Part shown: in pieces, positions 59,905 through 64,000 of the stretch
Position numbering within the stretch: the stretch's first letter is position 1
Layout: each line of letters opens with the position of its first letter
Assembly (NCBI RefSeq): GCF_030296915.1
Contig: NZ_AP028031.1
Location: 635,001-699,000 of the forward strand
DNA length: 64,000 bases
Direction of reading: 5' to 3'
Source of the DNA: Anaerostipes hadrus ATCC 29173 = JCM 17467
Lineage (GTDB): Bacteria > Bacillota > Clostridia > Lachnospirales > Lachnospiraceae
Program-made: the position numbers and the translations under genes
Notes under the pieces: generated by a model
Seen by the model: only the letters and a program-made list of their open reading frames with translations
Database searches by the model: none
What the model was told of the DNA's origin: nothing

Positions 59905-61470
59905 ATGGAACAATATTATTTAGGATTTGACGCAGGAACACAAAGTGTAAAAACAGCAGTTTATGATATTGATATGAACCTGATCGTGCAGGATACCAAT
60001 GCAACAATCTTAAATTATCCACATCCGGGATGGGTGGAAATGGACGCAGACCAGTATCTTCATGCAACGGTTACAGGGATCAGAAACTGCGTTACAAAGA
60101 TGAAAGAAAAGAATCTGGATCCAGACAACATCCGCTCTATTTTTGGAGATGGGATCATCTGCGGGATTGTCGGTGTTGATAAGGACTGCCATGCGATCAC
60201 ACCTTACATCAATTATCTGGATTCCAGAACAAAAGAAGATGTTGAGGAACTAGCATCCCATCATTATGAGATCTGGGCAAAAGAGACTGGAAATCCTCAG
60301 CCAAACTGCATGTTTCCAGCGATGTTTGCACGTTGGATGATGAACAATTGTGAGGGCTTTAAAGAAAAAGGCAGAAAATTCATGCACAATGCCCCATATA
60401 TCCTGGCCAATCTTGCAGGACTGTCTGCAGAAGATGCATTTATCGACTGGGGAACAATGTCTGGATGGGGACTAGGATACCGCGTAACAGAGAAAAAATG
60501 GTCCAAAGAACAATTAGAGATCCTTGGAATCCCAATGGAAATGATGCCAAAGATTCAAAAACCATGGGATATCATAGGAACGTTATCAGAGACATTTGCA
60601 AAAGAAACCGGGTTGAAACCAGGAATCCCAATCTGTGCGGGAGCTGGAGATACGATGCAGTCTATGATCGGATGCGGAGTGATCAAACCAGATCAGGCAG
60701 CCGATGTAGCAGGAACATGTGCAATGTTTTGTATCGCAACCGATGGGATCAATGAAGAATTAAGCAAACCAGAAAATGAACTGATCTTCAACAGCGGAAC
60801 TTTAGAAAATACATACTTTTATTGGGGATTCATAAGAACTGGTGGATTAGCACTTCGTTGGTATCGAGATAATGTATGCAACGAAGCAGGAAATGGAGCA
60901 TATTTTGATGAATTAAATGAGAAAGCACAAAATGTTCCATGCGGATCCAAAGGAGTTCTGTTCCTTCCATATTTAACAGGAGGATTTGGAGAAACATCCA
61001 ATGCAAGTGCCTGTTTCCTGAATATGACGATGGACACAGATCAGGGAGTACAGTGGCGTGCAGTTTTAGAAGCAATCGGTTACGATTATATGAGTGTGAC
61101 AGATATTTATAAAAAAGCAGGCGTGCCACTTGAATTTATGACGATCACAGAAGGTGGAAGCAATTCAGAAGTCTGGAATCAGATCAAAGCAGACATGTTA
61201 GGATGTAAGAGTGCCACATTAGAAAATGCACAAGGAGCAGTTCTTACAGATGCAGTGATCGCAGCATATGCGGTAGGAGATCTGGAAGATCCAAGTCAGG
61301 TATTTGAAAAAACAAGAAAGATCAAGAAAATTTATGAACCTGATCCAATAAGAACAAAATACTATCGCAGTATTTATGAACAACAAAGAAAACTGATCAA
61401 AGACGATATGGCAGCAGTTTTTCAGACTTTACACCAGATCAGTAAGATTCAAGAACAAAGCAATGATTAA
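59905..61470 (+). CDS. FGGY-family carbohydrate kinase
   Basis: ATP-dependent sugar or polyol kinase of 521 residues. It starts with the LGFDAGTQSVKTAVYD phosphate motif and contains the ICAGAGDTMQSMIGCG catalytic/ATP region and the C-terminal ITEGGSNSEVWNQIKADML. It is closest in feel to xylulokinase/erythritol-type kinases; the substrate cannot be fixed. It is 31 bases after ribH and could be read through from that operon, but no functional link is clear. Confidence 0.87.
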   Translation: MEQYYLGFDAGTQSVKTAVYDIDMNLIVQDTNATILNYPHPGWVEMDADQYLHATVTGIRNCVTKMKEKNLDPDNIRSIFGDGIICGIVGVDKDCHAITPYINYLDSRTKEDVEELASHHYEIWAKETGNPQPNCMFPAMFARWMMNNCEGFKEKGRKFMHNAPYILANLAGLSAEDAFIDWGTMSGWGLGYRVTEKKWSKEQLEILGIPMEMMPKIQKPWDIIGTLSETFAKETGLKPGIPICAGAGDTMQSMIGCGVIKPDQAADVAGTCAMFCIATDGINEELSKPENELIFNSGTLENTYFYWGFIRTGGLALRWYRDNVCNEAGNGAYFDELNEKAQNVPCGSKGVLFLPYLTGGFGETSNASACFLNMTMDTDQGVQWRAVLEAIGYDYMSVTDIYKKAGVPLEFMTITEGGSNSEVWNQIKADMLGCKSATLENAQGAVLTDAVIAAYAVGDLEDPSQVFEKTRKIKKIYEPDPIRTKYYRSIYEQQRKLIKDDMAAVFQTLHQISKIQEQSND

Positions 61471-61475
61471 AAAAA

Positions 61476-61512
61476 TGAAAAGGCTTCTTTACAAGAGGTC
61501 TTTTTTTCTTGT
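61476..61512 (+). terminator. weak terminator after FGGY kinase
   Basis: AAAAGGCTTCTT and AAGAGGTCTTTT form an imperfect stem with a T run. Confidence 0.5.
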
Positions 61513-61603
61513 ACAATAAAAGATAAAGTATATAAAAATAAGTTATAAGCAACTAACTTTGTAGATGATTTTTGATCAATTAGATTTCAAGGAGGAAAAA
61601 GTC

Positions 61604-62332
61604 ATGGATAACGAAAAGATTGAAAAATTACAACAGATGATCGATGAAAGTAATCATATCGTATTCTTTGGTGGCGCAGGTGTTTCAACAGAGAGTCATA
61701 TTCCAGACTTTCGAAGCACGGATGGTTTGTATCACCAGACTTATAAATATCCACCCGAGGTTATGGTAAGCCATACATTTTATACACAGCATACGGAAGA
61801 ATTTTATGATTTTTATAAGAATAAGATGATCTTCTTGGATGCAAAACCGAATAAGGCACATTTAAAACTGGCAGAGATGGAACAGGCGGGAAAACTGTCT
61901 GCGATCGTTACGCAAAATATCGACGGGCTTCATCAGGCAGCAGGAAGTAAAAATGTCTTTGAACTGCACGGCAGTGTTCACAGAAACTATTGCCAGAAAT
62001 GCGGCAAGTTCTTCGATGTGAATTATGTCGTGAATGCCAAAGGAGTCCCATATTGTGATGAATGTGGGGGAATCATCAAACCAGATGTTGTATTATATGA
62101 AGAAGGTTTAGATTCTCAGACGATCAACGGAGCAGTCAGAGCCATTTCCAAGGCAGATATGCTGATCATTGGAGGAACATCACTGGTTGTCTACCCAGCC
62201 GCTGGAATGATCGATTATTTTAAAGGAAAATATCTTGCAGTACTGAATCGTGATGCGACAAGCAGAGATAAACAGGCAGATTTGTGCATTACAGACCCAA
62301 TCGGAGAAGTACTGGGAAGAATCAGGGTATAA
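61604..62332 (+). CDS. cobB: NAD-dependent protein deacylase (sirtuin)
   Basis: Removes acyl groups from lysines using NAD+. The 242-residue protein has GGAGVSTESHIPDFRS, TQNIDGLHQAAG, the active His in ELHGSVH, and zinc Cys pairs CQKCG and CDECGG. ATG 61604 follows AAGGAGG at 8 bases; a longer frame from 61565 has no site. The NusG-II gene starts 2 bases after its stop. Confidence 0.95.
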   Translation: MDNEKIEKLQQMIDESNHIVFFGGAGVSTESHIPDFRSTDGLYHQTYKYPPEVMVSHTFYTQHTEEFYDFYKNKMIFLDAKPNKAHLKLAEMEQAGKLSAIVTQNIDGLHQAAGSKNVFELHGSVHRNYCQKCGKFFDVNYVVNAKGVPYCDECGGIIKPDVVLYEEGLDSQTINGAVRAISKADMLIIGGTSLVVYPAAGMIDYFKGKYLAVLNRDATSRDKQADLCITDPIGEVLGRIRV

Positions 62333-62334
62333 AG

Positions 62335-62676
62335 ATGAAGAAAAAAGATATAATCTTGATTGCAGCAGTACTGGCAATTTCACTGATCAGTTTGGCAGCG
62401 ATCAAGATGACACAAAAAGACGGAAAAGAAGTGTACAAAACATCCATCAAGAAAGATCAGATCTATCAGATTCCAGAGAAAAATGGCACGAACGTCATGC
62501 AGATCAAAGATGGAAAAGTTACAATGAAAAAAGCAGACTGTAAAGACCAGATCTGTGCAGACCATAAAGCAATCGAGAAATCAGGAGAAACGATCGTATG
62601 TCTGCCACATAAAGTAGTGATTGAGATTCAAGCAGAAGATGGTAAGGAACAGGAATTAGACGGGGTAACACAATAA
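62335..62676 (+). CDS. NusG domain II-containing membrane-anchored protein
   Basis: Small protein of 113 residues with an N-terminal signal-anchor helix (IILIAAVLAISLISLAAI) and an extracytoplasmic NusG-II fold (DUF1312) that has a conserved Cys pattern, KADCKDQIC...ETIVCLPHKVVIEI. Such proteins commonly sit next to Gx transporters and electron-transport genes; the function is unproven. ATG 62335 lies 2 bases after the sirtuin gene. The Gx gene follows after 40 bases. Confidence 0.87.
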   Translation: MKKKDIILIAAVLAISLISLAAIKMTQKDGKEVYKTSIKKDQIYQIPEKNGTNVMQIKDGKVTMKKADCKDQICADHKAIEKSGETIVCLPHKVVIEIQAEDGKEQELDGVTQ

Positions 62677-62716
62677 ACATCAGATGAGATAGAAAACAAC
62701 AGGAGAAATAAAATAT

Positions 62717-63214
62717 ATGTCAACAAAAAGATTAGCGACAGATGCGATGTTTTTAACATTGGCACTTGTTGTATCCTATATAGAAGTATTGATCCCGGTA
62801 CCAGTTGGAATTCCCGGAGTGAAATTAGGACTTGCCAATGGAGTGATTATGGTTTTGTTATTCTTTACAACATGGACAAGAACACTTGAGATCTCAGTGA
62901 TCCGAGTTGTACTGGCAGGATTCTTGTTTGGAAATCCAATGACGATCGCTTACAGTCTGGCAGGAGGGATCTTAAGTCTGGTCATCATGGGACTTCTAAA
63001 GAAGATCGAAGGATTCTCACCCATTGGAATCAGCGTTGGAGGCGGAGTAGCGCATAATATCGGGCAGCTCAGTGTTGCTGTTTTCTTAATGGAGAATACA
63101 AAGATTTATTATTATGCACCAGTATTACTAATCACAGGAATGATCGCAGGGATCATCATCGGAGTGTTAAGTGGAGTGCTAGTTAAGAAGATCCCGCCAC
63201 AACTATTTCGATAA
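62717..63214 (+). CDS. Gx transporter family membrane protein
   Basis: Hydrophobic protein of 165 residues with five or six transmembrane helices, of the family formerly called heptaprenyl diphosphate synthase component I. It has ALALVVSYIE-type start (TLALVVSYIEVLIP), PGVKLGLANG and GGGVAHNIGQL. It resembles ECF-type substrate-binding subunits, so a transport role is assumed. It has AGGAG upstream and pairs with the NusG-II gene. Confidence 0.88.
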   Translation: MSTKRLATDAMFLTLALVVSYIEVLIPVPVGIPGVKLGLANGVIMVLLFFTTWTRTLEISVIRVVLAGFLFGNPMTIAYSLAGGILSLVIMGLLKKIEGFSPIGISVGGGVAHNIGQLSVAVFLMENTKIYYYAPVLLITGMIAGIIIGVLSGVLVKKIPPQLFR

Positions 63215-63299
63215 AAGATTTGAAATTTCTACAAAATCGTGGTACTACTATATGTATACACTTTCTAACAGGCAATGATTTTGAAGAAAGGAGTCACAA

Positions 63300-63974
63300 T
63301 TGAGAACAAAATTAAATGAGATCATAAAAAATGGGCATCTTGGTATGATCGCAGTATTTTTTATAGTTTATATGATCACATTTTCCTACATTGAAGATCG
63401 AGATGTGCATCATTACATCATACATACAACGATAGATGATCAGATACCATTCTGTGAATATTTCATCGTACCATATCTATTATGGTTCTTATTTGTAGCA
63501 GTTACAGTTTTTTATTTTATGTTTTTTAATAAGAATCAATGGAAAGAATATTATCAGCTGATCATAACACTTGGAACAGGCATGACCCTGTTTTTGATCA
63601 TCTCATTAGTATTTCCGAATGGACAGGATCTAAGACCAGTTCTTACTGGAGACAGCATTTTTATCAAAGCAGTACAGATGATCTATCACACGGATACTCC
63701 GACGAATGTACTTCCAAGTATCCATGTATTTAACTCTCTGGCATGCTGTGGTGCGATTTTGAAGAATCAGAGAAAATATAAGAAAAGCACCGATACAGCA
63801 TGTGTTGTCTTAACGATATTAATTATCATGTCGACGATGTTCTTAAAACAACACAGTGTGGTGGACGTAGTGCTCGCAGCCCTGATGTATACTGGATGTT
63901 ACAGGATCATCTATGGGAATGAATTATGGTCACAGAATGCATTTCGCACGTCTATTTTCAGCGATCATTCGTGA
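63300..63974 (+). CDS. PAP2-superfamily phosphatase
   Basis: Membrane phosphatase of 224 residues with six hydrophobic segments. Motif C2 is NVLPSIHVFNS (PSIH in place of PSGH) and C3 is KQHSVVDVVLA with the catalytic His and Asp; the N-terminal C1 motif is poorly kept. The likely substrates are lipid phosphates such as undecaprenyl or phosphatidate; this group also includes inositolphosphotransferase-like proteins. A TTG start at 63300 is supported by GAAAGGAG 7 bases upstream. The gene is complete within the window. Confidence 0.82.
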   Translation: MRTKLNEIIKNGHLGMIAVFFIVYMITFSYIEDRDVHHYIIHTTIDDQIPFCEYFIVPYLLWFLFVAVTVFYFMFFNKNQWKEYYQLIITLGTGMTLFLIISLVFPNGQDLRPVLTGDSIFIKAVQMIYHTDTPTNVLPSIHVFNSLACCGAILKNQRKYKKSTDTACVVLTILIIMSTMFLKQHSVVDVVLAALMYTGCYRIIYGNELWSQNAFRTSIFSDHS

Positions 63975-64000
63975 ACCACGCTTGACACGACCAAGAAAGA

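Overview
The window is AT-rich chromosomal DNA from a Gram-positive, anaerobic-type Firmicute, most likely a spore-forming member of the Lachnospiraceae (an Anaerostipes-like gut bacterium is my best guess, not a proven call). This rests on strong AGGAGG-type ribosome sites, consensus sigma-A promoters, many rho-independent terminators, T-box and FMN riboswitches, SpoIIID, a PTS sucrose locus, GatCAB and a PASTA kinase. Gene order is mostly ordinary and co-oriented. No tRNA, rRNA, CRISPR array or prophage was seen.

Layout. 0-5.9 kb: rlmN (5' end cut off), PP2C phosphatase, PASTA Ser/Thr kinase, rsgA, thiN, a membrane protein and a gamma-carbonic-anhydrase-like protein. 5.9-11.9 kb: sucrose/fructo-oligosaccharide locus (LacI regulator, GH32, PTS IIBCA, GH32) with a clear promoter and repeated operator-like boxes, one of which recurs inside the first GH32 gene. 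12-15.7 kb: zinc-ribbon protein and gatCAB. 15.9-20.2 kb: HAD phosphatases, cold-shock protein, hotdog thioesterase, polyol-type dehydrogenase. 20.3-24.8 kb: two CobW/G3E GTPases (one very His-rich), spoIIID and a large pRiA4b-ORF3-like protein. 25-33 kb: rarA, a SEC-C protein, and a MarR-regulated heterodimeric ABC exporter. 33-38.2 kb: a wrecked diguanylate cyclase, an alanine/glycine:cation symporter, a YczE-like membrane protein and a glycogen debranching enzyme.

38.3-40.7 kb is the most unusual stretch. Two long structured hairpins (H1, H2) sit between glgX and purC, and an IS110-family (IS1111-group) element is inserted in H2. Downstream of its transposase the element carries a structured non-coding region. 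One loop there matches the left target flank, and another segment is complementary to the right flank, as expected for a bridge RNA/seekRNA. A second H1-H2 copy at 55.2-55.9 kb is uninterrupted and serves as a natural empty site. Its arms differ in sequence but are still self-complementary, so the H1/H2 element looks like a conserved structured element that I cannot assign to a known family.

40.7-55.2 kb: purC, dus, aspS behind a T-box whose specifier reads Asn (AAC) rather than Asp, acetyltransferases, an alpha/beta hydrolase, an RNA methyltransferase, an FAD dehydrogenase, a PHP phosphoesterase that appears to start at AUA, MarR and citrate synthase sharing a palindromic operator, a Cof-type phosphatase and a double-Nudix protein. 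56-64 kb: a Thr/Lys-rich surface protein, an FMN riboswitch with ribD-ribE-ribA-ribH (no ribB domain), an FGGY kinase, a sirtuin, a NusG-II protein with a Gx transporter, and a PAP2 phosphatase.

The parts that act together are the phosphatase/kinase pair, the sucrose locus, GatCAB with (probably non-discriminating) AspRS, the MarR-ABC exporter operon, and the riboflavin operon under FMN control.
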